From positions 981,456-1,045,455 of the forward strand of contig CACRXP010000032.1 in NCBI GenBank assembly GCA_902702965.1: a stretch of 64,000 nucleotides of DNA, written 5' to 3'. This document shows positions 1 to 13,547 of the stretch, in pieces. The translations under genes were made by a program, and so were the position numbers. Position 1 is the stretch's first letter, and each line of letters begins with the position of its first letter. Origin of the DNA: Spirometra erinaceieuropaei (lineage: Eukaryota > Platyhelminthes > Cestoda > Diphyllobothriidea > Diphyllobothriidae). Under the pieces are notes generated by a model. The model made no database searches and was not told where the DNA came from. It saw only the letters and a program-made list of their open reading frames with translations.

Positions 1-141
1 CGATGATTGGGTCTACGTGCCTTATAACTGCCGCTTGTCCTGTTTCTGCCACTACCTCTGACGATGGACTCCTGTACGAGTCTGAAAGCTCAGGATAATA
101 AACGAATTGTTCCGGTGCTCGATTCTTCTTCTTCTTCAAAT
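1..141 (+). mobile_element. 3' tail of a Penelope-like element, cut by the window edge
   Basis: Nearly identical to the complement of 39841-39990, with the same coding end (VPYNCRLSCFCHYL, stop), the same hammerhead motif and a terminal (CTT)n tract. The upstream body, if any, lies outside the window. Confidence 0.8.
55..94 (+). ncRNA. Hammerhead ribozyme motif, PLE tail
   Basis: Stem I CCT (55-57) pairs with AGG (92-94). Core CTGACGA (58-64), unpaired T, stem II GGACTC (66-71) with GAGTCT (78-83, one G-U pair), loop CTGTAC, then GAAA-GCTC (84-91). The predicted cut is after C91. Stem III is the palindrome AGCT. All invariant core positions (CUGANGA, GAAA, UH) are present. Confidence 0.75.
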
Positions 142-3100
142 GGGTGAAATAGACAAAATGTGACTGAGAATCCATTAATTAAAGCGTGTCATGCTGTTTA
201 CCTTACAAAAGTGTTTGACAGCAAAGCGGGGAAGAAGAATCGCCCAAAAGTGTCAAAGTAGACGCAAAACAAACATTTGTTAAGATCATTTACTGCGCAT
301 CCCATGCCGACGGGAGGGCTGGCGTCTGAGCATAAGCTGACCTACAATGTTTGCAGTCATAGGAAATAATAGCATACCTTATCGCGATCTGTTAAAACCT
401 TAACTCATCGATTAAGCTTGATAGCAGTAAAAAATGACGATTTAAAAGTAGCCTTCCAGCTAGTCTTATTTGTTCCCGGAATACTGAGCAACAATCATAT
501 ATCCTGCAGCTTAGTTGATATCATCAAATTCGGCTCTAATGACGGGACTTTGATAAGTCAGAATTCGGGTAATTTTTTACAACAAACGACATTTTGAGGG
601 CAGATGGATTGAACATTTTTCTTGAACATCTCAATTGATGCGTCCGGTATGCTCTGTGAAATTTTAGATGACACTCGTTCTGTCTGGCAATTTTAATTTT
701 TATGCATACAAATTTGGTCTAGCGTTCTGAGTGTCGACGGAATTTTTTTACTCGTTCCTGTTCAAAAGTCCCGAATTCCGCTATTTAAAACAACAAATTA
801 AATATTAAAGTTCAGAAAGCGGAGCAAGGGCAGCGTGATCAGTTTTTGAATTCAATGCTTTATTTTACTAGGAATTAGTTGCAGGCAAATGTATACTTCA
901 TGTTTTTCCGTTGATCCTTGTTGCATTGCTATAATGTAAGGTATGGTGACTTCCAACTTGGCATGCAGATCTATCCAAAAAATAATATGGCAGTCCAGTA
1001 CGTCTAAAAATACTTAACCTTTTTCTGGAGACATTCCCCTGGCGTGCGAAACTAAAGTTTCTTTCGATGTTTTGCTAAAGCTGCAATGATTCCGATCAGA
1101 ATGCAATGATGCGTCAGAGAACGAATTGAGACCACTTTTGCCAGAAGCGCGGCTAGGCGGACAGGGGAAAACACCCAACCAACAACAAACACAGTTGCGC
1201 GAGGGCGTTTTAGGACGTACTGCTGTGACCCTGAAGAAAGGTTGCATAATACAAATGACTTCTACGGACACTCAGAGCAAATAGCCAATAGTGCAACTTA
1301 GTCAATAAGTGCATGTTCAAACGTGAGATGCAACGAGTTCTCGTTAGTTTGAAGTTTTGAAGAGCGTTTCCAGCAACGTCACGGAAGTTTTATGACATCC
1401 TGCCACACACTCCTTGCACTTAGGGTTGCACATCGACAACGGACGAGCATTGGACGCCAGCTAATGACTTGAAATGATCCTCTGGCGCCGCGGGGAACAG
1501 GCAAAGTCACTTCCCAAATCTGCTGCAGTAGTTAGTGGAACAGTTGTCTCGATGAAGCTGCGGGATTTCTCCGAACGCAGATGGCCGAACACGCAAAGGG
1601 GGTGAGAAGGAGTGGCGACAGTTCTTCGATTGCAACCCATTTGACGGTACCTGAGTACACCTTAAAGTTTGTGGAGATCGAAATTTCCGCTAGTGTCAGC
1701 AACTGCGTGAGCCGCGAGCTGCCTGAGCCACTGCGTTTTCCACTCGTAATTCACTTATAAGCGTGAACAATTCTCTTTTATTCTATTCACCGCCAGGATT
1801 TTGCTTAAACGCAATAAGCAGTCGGACGGAGATCGACCGAGCACACACCGCCACAAATAACAGCATCAGAGAGACATATTAGCGGGTAGGTACTGCACCA
1901 ACAACCAACACTAATAATCGAATGGTAAAGGTCAACGGTTCGGATACACTAACCGCAAACATCGGCAACAAAAGCGGGACGGACATGCACTGCCTTACAA
2001 TTGCATTTTGTGGATATTGCATTCCTTTTGCGTCCATGGCCCTTAGGCTTTTTGTGTCTGATGATGAGTTTCGGGGTGAAATTCAAAACTTCAAGCAAGC
2101 CCAATTCATGTCTCAGCAATTGCGCCTTTTTTCACATCAATATTCGTAGAGGTCGATAGAAATGCGCAGAAACCATGGACGTTTTAGTGCGAAAAATCTG
2201 TAGAAAATAGGACGTCGTTGAAATGCGTCAATTCTGACGGAGTAATATTTTATAGGTTTTTTATGGCAGACTTGTATTAGTCCCTTGCGAAATACTCGAT
2301 GTTCCCCTTTGTCCTTGTCCTTGCTGCCTTAGGTTTTGAAAGCCACCATAACCACCGAGTTTTTCACTATCAGGTCAGATGTGCAATATTTCTCAGGAAA
2401 TGGCTCGCAGACACAGCGACCATAAATTTCATGCTAAACAGTGTCTGCGCGGTTTGAGTTCTCTGAATTACTGATGGGATATGCGGATACCTAGTTACCA
2501 GTGCCCTTATATTTTATTTTCGTAAATTACTACACTTCTCATCTTTCCTGCTGAGGTGTGGAAGCTAACATTTACTGCAAGTGCTCAGCCAGATTTCGGT
2601 TTGGATGGTCTGGTGGATCTGTCAATTTAGCTGCAATAGCATTTCAAAAAATAATTATTTGGTTAAATAGGAAAGTGTTTTATTTTGTTGTTATTCGGCA
2701 AGAATGACTTACGTTATAAACAGCCAATGACCGATCTTCCGAAATGTTAGCGGATATTCTCAAATGTGATTTCGATCAAGACCGTTTATATAAATGACGT
2801 TGTAAAAATGAGGTTGGTCTTGGTATGTGCTTTCTTCGGCTGCCTTCTGACTTCCTATACCTGCAATTTTTTCCATTTATTTTTGCAGGCCTGATAAATT
2901 CGGTTATATTTTGTAAAAAAATCTATAAACGATTGTTTTGTGTTCGCATTTGGTAGCAAATCCCACCTTCCTTAAAGCTTTTGGTTGAAGAAAGGATATT
3001 GTTGACAGGTGTTTTAATCTCATTATCCGTTTATTGCGATTCAATTCCGACAGGCAGAAAGCCCCCCTGGTTTGGGGACTGGGAGCGCGTCAAATGAAAC

Positions 3101-3966
3101 TGGCCTACACTTCAGGAAAGGGAACAACGATGGCTCAAACGATACTTATTTTACACAAATCCGTGCACCATCTATTGTGTTTATTATACGATCCAGAAGT
3201 AAGCCGTTCTGCGGAAAGGACAAGAGAAAAGGATAAAGGTGAAGTTCCTTTAACGATGAACTAGGCGCCCGTGAAGGTATCCTTCGAACCGCATTGAGAA
3301 TAAACCCTTCAGATATAGCATTATATGTTTACGCACAACTAAGTATTAAAGGTCACCTTTGCAATTATAGGGTGTAGGACTCACAACTAGCTTGAGATAG
3401 CCTGTAGAATGTATCATACGTTGAGTGGTGATGCAGGGGAGTTTACGGGTGGGTTAACACAGAGGACAGAGAGCAAGGCCACAGAAAATATATTAATTTC
3501 CACCGAACTTCTTTTCGGTTCGCGATACTTAGAAAACGAACAAAAAGCAATATTTGAAAAATGACGGAAATTAACAAGGTGCCGCTGGTCAGTTGACATT
3601 TGGACAGGAAAGGAAGAAAATTTCAAACAATGGGAACGGTAAATAATAAACGATGCTTACAGTCACAGCGAATTTTGGAAGATATCTTTGTCGTAATCTA
3701 CTTGGGAATTCTGCAGCCTATCGTTACCTTTCCATTTGGTTAACAAAAAAGTTACTTTAATTTACTAGAGACACCAACGTAAACAATGTGGCTGCGGAAT
3801 TATCTGCGTCACAAGAAGCCTCCTGATATTGTCGTGGAAGAGATAAATAAAAAAAACATTAGAATTGTGACCATGCTCGTAGCAGGACTTAAGTGTCCAT
3901 CTGACCTTACCTATCCTATGAGATTCGGTTTTCCCACTAACAAAAATAGGACAACGAAAATATAGC

Positions 3967-4850
3967 TACAGTAGGTGGGCTAACTTATGAAATGTCAACA
4001 AAAATTCTAAAATGAGTTTTCGTTCTGAAAAGATTAATTAAGTAGGGTTGTAAAAGAGATCATCATTCAGCGTCATTCTGTCATACTTCAGTTGAATCAG
4101 GGTGCCGGCTATCGAAATAACTTCTTTCGGGCTTCATGCGAAGACCACACTCTGTACAAAATGCCTACTTAAGTAGCGGGCATTTTTTTGTTAACTTTCG
4201 ATACCCTTTAAATTTCAATAATAATTCATAGAAAACATGCATAAAAATATTCATTCTTGTGCTTATTCGGTAGCAAATTACGTCGCCGTTCAACTCTATA
4301 CTCGAACAAAGGGTATATTTCGGTATTTAAAAGTTTTCAATTCCAGAATAATTTTGAACCCGAGCTGCCGTTAAACTTGCATTCAGGGTTTGCAAACTAC
4401 AAGCCGCGTATTTTCTGCGTAGTGCAACCATCCATGTCTCAACGGTATTAAGAGCAGACCATATGGGATTCATAAAATGTAGCAGTGAAGTTGAGCCGTG
4501 TTACTAACTTAACAAGCCCCATTCGCAAATGCAGAAGAACTACGTTTAATGAACCGAATTATACTCTTCTGTTGAATATAAAGTTTAAATAAAGTATGAA
4601 TTTTTAAAAGCATCGAAAATTAGTAAGAAAATTGCATGCAACTAAAGTAGTCATTTTTTACAGAGTACAGTTTTTGCAAGAGGCCGAAAAGAAGTTATTT
4701 CGACAGCCGGCATCCTGAGGGAACTGAGCTATTGTAGATTGACTCTGCGTGATGATCTGTTTCACAACCCTACATAATTAATCTTTTCAAAACAAAAAAA
4801 ATCATTTGGGAATTTCTGTTGACACTTCATGAGTTAGCCCACCTACTCTA
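3967..4850 (+). mobile_element. Foldback MITE copy 1 (subfamily with GTGGGC ends)
   Basis: Ends TA-CAGTAGGTGGGCTAAC and GTTAGCCCACCTACTC-TA; TA on both sides. The two halves are inverted copies (long arms of roughly 350 bases, diverged) around a unique loop containing TTTTGAACCCGAGCTGCCG. Termini and TA targets fit a non-autonomous Tc1/mariner-type element. No transposase. Strand is defined by this copy's loop. Confidence 0.82.
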
Positions 4851-4986
4851 GGTGGATATACAATAAGTGCCTACATTAACTACCAATAGGTTGCCTCAAT
4901 GCATGGAAAATTGTAGTCCAAGAAATGTACTCAGTGTTTTTTGATGTTTATGGCCGCATTGACGTTTTCTTCACGCCGTCCTTCCC

Positions 4987-5122
<136 letters not shown>

Positions 5123-5128
5123 GTCGCC

Positions 5129-5199
5129 CTTCTCTTCTTCTTCTTCTTCTACTTCTTCTTCTCCGTCCTCCTTCTCATCATCACAATCCTCTTCTTCTA
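5129..5199 (+). repeat. CTT-rich imperfect microsatellite
   Basis: Continues the CAT tract as imperfect CTT/CTC units. Confidence 0.85.
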
Positions 5200-6139
5200 C
5201 ACCTCGTGGTACACCACTCCTCCAGAACCTCCGTTTGTTCGCGGCTGAGTACTGATATCTCCACTTGCGGGCATCGGCATTATCCTTTTAATTCACCTTT
5301 TATGCAGCATGTATGTCTTAGTCCTCAGCAGTTTATCGACAATTGTCGCTTTGAACAGAAGACGGGTGGGGTGCGAAAGGCCAGTTTTACTGCGCCAGTC
5401 ACTGTATGCACATCAACCTTCTCAACACTTCTGTCCACAGCATCGCATTTAAGGGTCCTGCCTTGGTCTGGTTCCCGCGCTCCCATTGGTTAATCTTTGG
5501 GCGCCAGCGTGGCGAACACTTCAGCGCCGGGCTATAGCGTTTTGACCGACGACATGCTAGCTGCTAGGCCAGACTGACCTGCGGCGCAGACGTTCCCCGT
5601 CGCGAGCTAACAAAGCCGGAGGACGAGGATGATGCATCGAGTTCCAGGTCACCATAACACCACGACAGCCCTTCTAGCAGCATGCTTTCATTGAATCTGC
5701 TTAGGCGCTTGCAAAATCATTCACAGCTAGGCGACCCACTGCAGCACGATGTTTGTGCAGAGCGCAGACGCTGCTGGTGTCCTCCGAAATTCATTAAATT
5801 CGTTTTTTCGTTTGCAGGAGATTTAAACAGAGCTGGAGCAATGCAGACACGCAGATCAGAGAAGAACATGGCTGTGGACTTAAGGGTTCAGAAAGTCGAT
5901 GTACGCACGAAGTCTGCCGAGGTAATGTTGCATACTACCATCCCTTCTGTCTCATTCCCCAAGAATTACTCGGCGATGTGTTACCGGTACATAGCATCGT
6001 ACCTGGCCGTTTACCACTGCTCCTCATGAAATTTTCAACATGGTCCGCATCCATTGCAAAATTTTATGGACCCTGAATGATATCTCTTTAATGACATAGA
6101 AAAATATGTGATTTTCTTTACGCGGAACGCATGCACCTT

Positions 6140-6577
6140 GCAGACTGAAATTACTAAGCGGTAATGCAACGAATGATCAGGCTCCAAATTATTCGGCAAT
6201 TAGAAAACTTTTTTTAAACCTAATTATACTACTTCCTTAAGTATAAAATATAAAGAATACGTGATTCTCTATTGATTGACTAAAAGAAAGCGTATTTTTG
6301 TTTGTGGTTTCTCTAAAATATATTTGAATTTCCAAGACCATCAAAAATCAATTGGAAAAATGCATGCTAATTAAATAGTCATTTTTTTACCGAGCACGCT
6401 TTCTACAGGAGGTTGAAAAGAAGTGCATTTAAAAGCCGACATCCTGCCGAGTCCGAAATGTTATAAGAGTATGCCTTAAGATAATCAGTTTTACAACCGC
6501 GACCAAGTAATTCTTCCTAATCGAAAACGCATTTCAGAAGTTCAGCCAACATTTCCTGAAATAGGTCACTCACTGTA
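6140..6577 (-). mobile_element. Half copy of the foldback MITE
   Basis: Only the right half remains: AAATTATTCGGCAATTAGAA, then the TAGTCATTTTTTTAC arm segment, then CAACATTTCCTGAAATAGGT and the end ACTG-TA at 6577. The left half is missing; the 5' limit is approximate. Confidence 0.65.
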
Positions 6578-7728
6578 TGTAACACTAAAATTATATAAGT
6601 CAAATGGAAGTTAACGTCACGACGAATAGCGTTAACCTAAAAAATTTCTTTTAGGCTTGCTAGAATGGCCGTTTAAGTATTATTTAAAGGATTGTGCATA
6701 TATTTTTAAATTCTGTCCAAAACACTTCTTTTTAAAAGTCTTATAACAGTGTACGAGTTTCAGGAAGCATCATGCCAATACTCTTGCGGTGTTGTATGAA
6801 TGCACACGCAAGATAAATGTGCATTTAAAAGTTCCTACGACATGAACCCTTGGTTTGCATCTTCATACGCGACCCAACCTCAGATGCCATTTAGAAACCA
6901 ACGAATGTCATCGTTTTAAAGACTACTCTTAAATATGGCACGGCTTCCAGGGGACAGCGATTCTCACTGAGTTGGGCGTGGTACGTTAGCTTTCCTACAT
7001 TCAAGTCATTACCAAAATAAGACAGGAGTGTGAGCCAGATTTAATGGAATATTTATGGCCTTGTAAAACATCTGTCCGAGGTTGTGACCGCCGGTGGTCC
7101 GAGCGTGTTAACTGACGTGTGGTAATTATGAGAGAGGTAAGCCAACGAGGATACGTTTCGGAAAAAGGTAAAAAGCGCGTGTCTTAAACTATTGAGTCTG
7201 AGTTTCATTTAGCTGGTTAAACATACTTCACCTGAATGCGGCATAAGTGGATGATTCAATGTATTCTATAAAACTCTGCAATTCACCCAGAGCCAAAAGC
7301 CCCCGTCCGCTTGAATTCATCAGTCTTCCAGCAAACAGGCAGGTTGCAGCAACCAGAACGAAACTGCTCAAGAGGATATGCACAAACCGGAGGGAGGATG
7401 GAAAGGATAAAAAAATCAAGGCAGCAATTAGTTACGAGCCCCAAGGGATAAGAACAAGGCGGACGGCGAAGATTAGACTGATTTCCCAAGACTCAAAAAT
7501 GAACAAAAATCAAAGTCGGTAAAGTGTGGCAGAAAAAAATAGTCGACGGTAAACCGTTTGTGACCTGCTCCACGCTCGCATTTTTTTCGCTTTCAAAACA
7601 CGCGGAGTGCATAACTTCAGCTTATATTTGCACTTACAGTAAACGACTCCAGCAGAACGACTGAGGTTGCACTGCTCGAATGCAGAGCAGGCTAAAACTA
7701 GCTGGACTTAACCAGAATCCAAGTGTCG

Positions 7729-7870
7729 CCTTCCCCTCTCTCTCTCCCCCTCCCAGCTCGTCCTTTTTCACCTCCTCCCAATCCTCATCCTCCCAATCCT
7801 CCCCCCCTCTCCTCCACGCTGCTCTTCAGGTTCTCCCCCGCTTCCTTCCTAGCGAACTCCTCCTGCTTCC
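7729..7870 (+). repeat. Polypyrimidine (CT/CCTCC) tract
   Basis: Almost pure C and T, with short repeats of CCCAATCCTC. It could form triplex-prone DNA; no coding meaning. Confidence 0.8.
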
Positions 7871-10214
7871 AGTACCCTCAAACGGTCAGTCATGACCGTG
7901 TAGACCTCCGCTGGTAGCTTAAGGGGTAAAAGACACACAAGACGCGTTCTTATTAGCCTCTGCTAACGACCGACTGCAAACAAGTTTTTTTTCTTCTGTC
8001 AAACTGTGGTTTTTCTCGTGGGCTGCCCAATGAACAGAATGGTTTCTCTGAAAATGAACGCGAAACTATTAGTATGGAAAGGAAAGACGATATGTGGGTT
8101 TGTCACAAAAACAAGCATACCAACGTTGAGATGGTAATGTTCTATTTTCTTTAGCGGCACCTCTTCTGTGGAGGCTGGGAATGTGAAAACTTTCAGACTT
8201 TAGATTGACGAAAAGGGTACTTTGAATGTAAGGCTAAATGTTAATTGCCCTACGACTACCCTAGGGAGAGATCAACGCTTGACGATCACAAGCAAAGTTT
8301 AATCCTAAAGACGAGATGACTTTAGGCTGAGCATTTGTGCCATTGTCAGAAAGGAGTTTTATGCTCCATGCTAACTCCTGACACAAGAAAACTTTCTAGT
8401 GCAGCAGGGGTTTATGCGCACTGAACAAAATCACTGTAAAAGCACTACAGACTTACAAACTGCCAAACAAACACAAACCTAATCACTAGGTAATATTAAT
8501 TTTTCTCGAGCAGTGACGGTGTACATGCTTCACAAGTTTTTCATTTGATGGACAGCATGTTGTCACACGCACCGAAATACGAATGCATACACCACGTTAG
8601 AGCAATAAAAATATCGGATTAGGCAAGTTTCATATGTCAACATATACTTAGAGCTTACGTGCACAGTTACTGTGTTGCAGCGCACTTTCTCTTCCATAAT
8701 ACTGATGCAATTCGAGCTGTATAATGAAGATAATTCGAGTATGGCGGTGTTGCTGTATGTTTTGAATCACAAAAAAACTTGGACGACGAGGACACCCACA
8801 CAGTTATTTTTTTCTGAAACATGCCAACCAGAGACCCAACTAATAGGTCCTGTGGTTTGATTGTAGGTACCCAACTTTAACAAATGTCGTTGTTGGGTCC
8901 TCCAATAATTAGCAAACTTTTTTGCACTTCGCCGGAAAGGGGCTGTGCTATTATTATCATTTTTGTTATAGGGCCGTATATCATCAGGAAATTACGTGGA
9001 AATGTCGCGAATTTGGAATATAATAAGTCTTATCATCTGTTAGTCTGGAAGTAAAAAATATCTTTCGAATTAGCTTTCACCGGATTTGTTTTAGCGGACG
9101 TCATTTTAGCAGCCTTATTCATCCAGTTATATTCAGATAGTGTCCGTCTAATTTGCTGGACTTTTAAATAACAGAGAAGCTAAGACAGAAACATAGAAAA
9201 TCAATGTTTCCCAAAATTCAGCGGTACGCTGTTTATGGACTATATAAGTCGGCTGAAGAACTGTTTTTGATTATTTTCCCAAAAATTGGTTCGCCAGATC
9301 TCAACACTCCAAATAAACCAACGATTCAGGAAATAAAATACTTAACTGATACCCTTGCTGTCTGAAAACATATCGACACGCAACCTGATGATGCTTGCGG
9401 GTTGCGATAGCAGTGCCTGCTATAAAACAACACTTCACATCCAGCTTTGGAGAGGCAGGGATCTCGTCCCCTAAAGTTTGCAACCCATTAACTAGAATTT
9501 CCTGATTGCCGTTGGCGGTGCAGCCAAGTCCGTGGGTAAAACGTTGTTCGGACAATGTCTCACAATTTCTTGCAATGATGGCGCCCTACAATTGTGCCGT
9601 CAAACTAAACGGTCGACAACGGTTGACGGAATGAGTGTTAGGTTTGCAAAAAACATAAGGCGTAGACAGCGATGTTAAATCAAGCGCAGTCCTTTCTACA
9701 GGTTTTGCGTATGTCAGGAATAATGTCAAAATGCCGAAAAAAGAAAGGATGGGGAGATACAAACGGGAAAACGCAGTGATGTTTTAGCAAGCGTTTTTTA
9801 CTGCTGAGCAGAACCTCTTTGTGAACCTTTTCTTGAACCAGTATAACGATTTGGATAAGTGGTCAGTGAATTAGGTCTTTACATTTAATGTTTAAGTGAA
9901 ATTGGGGATCACGAGATAATTAATTGTACCCCGTATCAAAATCCAATTATCTGTCGAATTCGGAGCGCTAAATGCCCCAGATGTGGGGGAAAACAAGGTC
10001 TGCAATATTGAAAAAAATATAACTGGCAGAAGTGTAAGCTGCATGATTGTGTTCAAGTGACATTAGTTAGGACACATTATCATCAAGCCAGTGCATACAT
10101 CTTCACCTATGGGAAAGGAACTCACATACTCTGCTGAACGGTTCATATTAGGAGAAACATGCGAGTAAAATGAAATCCATGTACTTTCATCTTTCTGAGA
10201 TAGAAACTAAGTAA

Positions 10215-10460
10215 ATGGGTCGTACAAGTTTGAGCCTCTCAAGAAGAATACGGAAACACCTTCCGGCACGGCTGAAAATAGCTGAAACAGCGATAGTTTC
10301 CTGCGTATTGTTGATTCCGGGTTTCGGATGGACTCCAGCAAAGATTTTCTTATTAGATACCATGGACCTACTCCAAGCTATTGGACCAGCATTTGATAAC
10401 AACGACAAAAACGGTCGCTGTCAAGTTACGGATGCGGCTCTTGTGCGCGTAAAATAACCT
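10215..10460 (+). repeat. Dispersed repeat, copy 1
   Basis: Shares with 38140-38370 the words TTGTTGATTCCGGGTTTCGG-ATGGACTCCAGC (CTGTTGATCCTGGGCATCGG-GTGGATACCAGC there) and CAAGTTACGGATG..CTTGTGCGCGTAAAA, in the same order and at the same spacing. Family unknown; the match is moderate. Confidence 0.5.
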
Positions 10461-13107
10461 CGTTGAAACGCCGCGCTTACCGTGGCCAAAATCGACCAAA
10501 TACATGCACCATTCCGCCCGCTTCCTCCCTCCCCTCGCCTTCTTTCTGACACTTATTATCGACTCCCTTAACATGCCCACATCCTCCTGTGTTGTACGAC
10601 TAGTTTTAGTGGATTTCTCTAGACACTTACATGTTCAACTTGACGCCCCGCCCATAGAAATGTACTGACCTGATGGGTACTTACCGAAAGCAAACGTATG
10701 CTCGCCAAATAGTTTTCGAAGTTAGGAAAGATGCACTAATGCCACAGGCGTGACATAGATGTGGAAAATATGGACTCGTTCCAGCATAAAATAAATCAAG
10801 TTGGTATTTAGTCACAATAATGATGATGAAAAATAATGCCAGTCAGGGTTCAAATTTCGCAATTTGTTCACACAAACGGAAAGATTGACTGTGAGCAGGA
10901 CTATACCGAGGAGAAACATTCAGCCTCACTGGCATGCAAAGGATGAGCATATGCATGTCTACATCTTTTTTGGGGACTGACGATCCCCCAAGGGGGTGAG
11001 GGCTTGCAAGTTCGTGTTTGATTGTTTCCAGTGGAAGACTCTATAAGGTTTAATCTCGTTTGGAAATACCAAAACACACGAGAGTGCGTACTATGGAAAT
11101 TTGTAGCGACTAAAGGCATGGATGTGAAAAGTACTGAGGGAAAAGGCTATCAGACTAGTGTTATGAAACGTAAGCTTTTACGAGGATGAAAACATGACAG
11201 TAAGGACTACTTGGACGCGATGTACTGAAATCAGAGAGCACCAAGGAGAACTTAATGCTTCTATGACGAACTCTGAAAGCGCAGTTAAACAGTGCCTCGA
11301 AGCGGGGATGAGTCAGAGACAGCGGTAGGTTTAAAGACCCCAATTAGCTGTCAGTGGACTGCGAATCATGTGCTAATGCATGTACATGCGAAGTCTAGTA
11401 GTTTCAGAGTGATGGCTGGCTCGGAAAAACAAAAAAAGGACATCAATTAAGCAAGAAATGAGGACAGGTCCACTTGCTTGATGGTCGGGCAGTCTTTCAG
11501 GATGTTCCACCATGGAATATCCAGCGGCATACCGTGTCTGTATTCATTCATCTTCTAACTTGAAATCACCGTTTTTTGCCATTGACTGTCTTCTGTGTCT
11601 TCCTGCATTCTGCTAGCGTACTATCCAGCGTGCTGCTCGGCCCGTAAAGTCCCCATTTCCACCATTCCCTTATCAGACGATCCGACAGTTAATTGAGGTC
11701 ATTTACCATACAGTTGTTGAGTCAGATTTTGCCAAGATTCCCCCTTTGGTGAATTTCGGAATACGTTCGCCCGAATAGCATGTTACTAAGGACTAGTTCA
11801 ACCACTTTGCGTGACTATCATCGAGCAGAGCTCTGTCGAAATACTCCTCATGGGCGGCCGAAACGTTCGAACTTCCGAAAGTTTGACAACTTCGCTGTGC
11901 TTGCTCTAAATGTCTGCCACCCCTTAAATCCGACATAACCACCCATAGGCAACATCAAAGAACGCTAATCTCCGGCTACAAAGGCCGCAAAACCGGACGC
12001 CGCTCTGAGCCTTGCGAGCAAGTCCGAATTTCGGGTCACTGAATGCACAGATGGCTAGCTGAATGCAGCGCAGAAACCAGAGACGGGGTGACGCTGACTA
12101 CAACTCGTTAATCCCGACGGTTGCCCAATACTGCATAAGGTGTAAAACCGACGAAGTGGAGAGTTTAAGACTTACCACGCGACCGATTGCCGGCTCGCCG
12201 CCCTTCACAACAATGTCGAGGTCTGCGGAGGAATCGTTGTCGGCTTTATGATGCGTTTAGATGAGGGACTATCCTGCTCATGTGGGACAGTGCGTCTGCG
12301 TTTATCGCACACATGTAGTCCGCCTGATACTTTGACGTTTTTTTGCAAGTTTTTTTTCTTTTCACGCAAAAGTTAGACCAAATAAGGGAACTAGTACAAG
12401 TTGGAACACTTTTTTTATTCAGACAGAGGGTGGATCAGGCGCGTTTGCAATCGCGAACTGCGAGGCACAGGAGAACCCGCGAGGCGTTTGGAGCAACTGT
12501 GTTTCAGAGCTCGTAGGCTGCCGACAAAGGGCATTCTAACTGTCGCATAAGGAAATGCCTGTGTATGCAGTTCTGCTTTCGTACTTTATCGGATCAAGCA
12601 TAAGCGATTGTGTGCGTTATTTGAAAACTTCGCAGGCGGGAACTTTGTTTATACGCAACAATGTCGAAGTATTTTGAATTATTGCCCAGAAGGCGGCTCC
12701 GTTTTCCCCTCTATCATGTCAGAGGAAAAGTCTACAAACGGACCAGCGAGGATATTCTAAATCCAATAAACCTCAGTGGATGCGAATGGCACGACAATGA
12801 ACCCGACCTTCCGATGTTTAACTGAGAGGAGTCCGACAGCACCATTCAGTGATTCACATCAGCAGACCACCAATTTATTAAACCAACGCGAAATGCCAAT
12901 AATCCTATTTTCAGTTCATACATCTTATATTTGAAAAGGCAGCTGCCCTATGTATTTGGTAAACACGAATGAAGCAATAAAGCAAGTAAGTAAATGAAAC
13001 ATAGTACTGAAAATTATGTTTAAACATCAGTCTTGATTGTTATCCTTTCCACTTACTTAGTAAAAAAGACAAGGGAGAATGTCATGGCTATTTCTGGCGT
13101 ATAAGTT

Positions 13108-13269
13108 GTCCTCTACCAGTCCAAAGCAACCCTTGTACTTGCGGGCAATGCTATTCTGCCTATAGTACGCGTTGCCGTTCGGTTGCTGTCGGTGCTCGAG
13201 GGAGAGCCTCAAAGCACAGCGGGTAGCGTGAGTCCCGTTGCGTGATCGGTGAGCACCCGCCTACCAGTG
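13108..13269 (+). mobile_element. SINE tail directly upstream of a SINE head
   Basis: Has the body/tail part (ATTCTGCCTATAGTACGCG, GTGCTCGAGGGAGAGCCTC) without a head, joined directly to the head at 13270. This gives a tail-head-tail arrangement. Confidence 0.6.
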
Positions 13270-13547
13270 TATATTCCCGGTCGAAACCGACAGGACAACG
13301 AGCCACTTGCGCGGTGGTTAGAGGTGTTGGTCTTCTAACCAACAGGTTACGGGATTGAGTCCCATTTGCTTCATACTTCGGGGTTCAGTATTACTGGTTG
13401 ACGACAGCTAATGAACCAAAATGACCCCTGCAGTCTCCCCTGTCTTTTTCGGTAATACCATTCTGCTTATATATAGTATTACCTACATTCCCTTGTATTT
13501 ACTGAACAGTGAATTTTGTTGCGTGCTCGGTGAAAGCCCCCGTACCA
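13270..13547 (+). mobile_element. tRNA-derived SINE, second copy
   Basis: Starts with TATATTCCCGGTCGAAACCG as in the 44-kb copy. The tRNA-like head GCGGTGGTTAGAGG ... ACGGGATTGAGTCCC is followed by the body with TTCGGTAATACCATTCTGC. More diverged in the tail. Confidence 0.65.

Noticed and set aside
11845..11895. Hammerhead-like string CCTCATGGGCGGCCGAAACGTTCG
   Set aside because: Has CGAAACGT, but the CTGANGA core is absent and stem II is not clear; too weak without a second copy.
13285..13365. tRNA gene call at the SINE head
   Set aside because: A and B boxes are present but the arms do not close as a cloverleaf, and the sequence is part of a repeated SINE.
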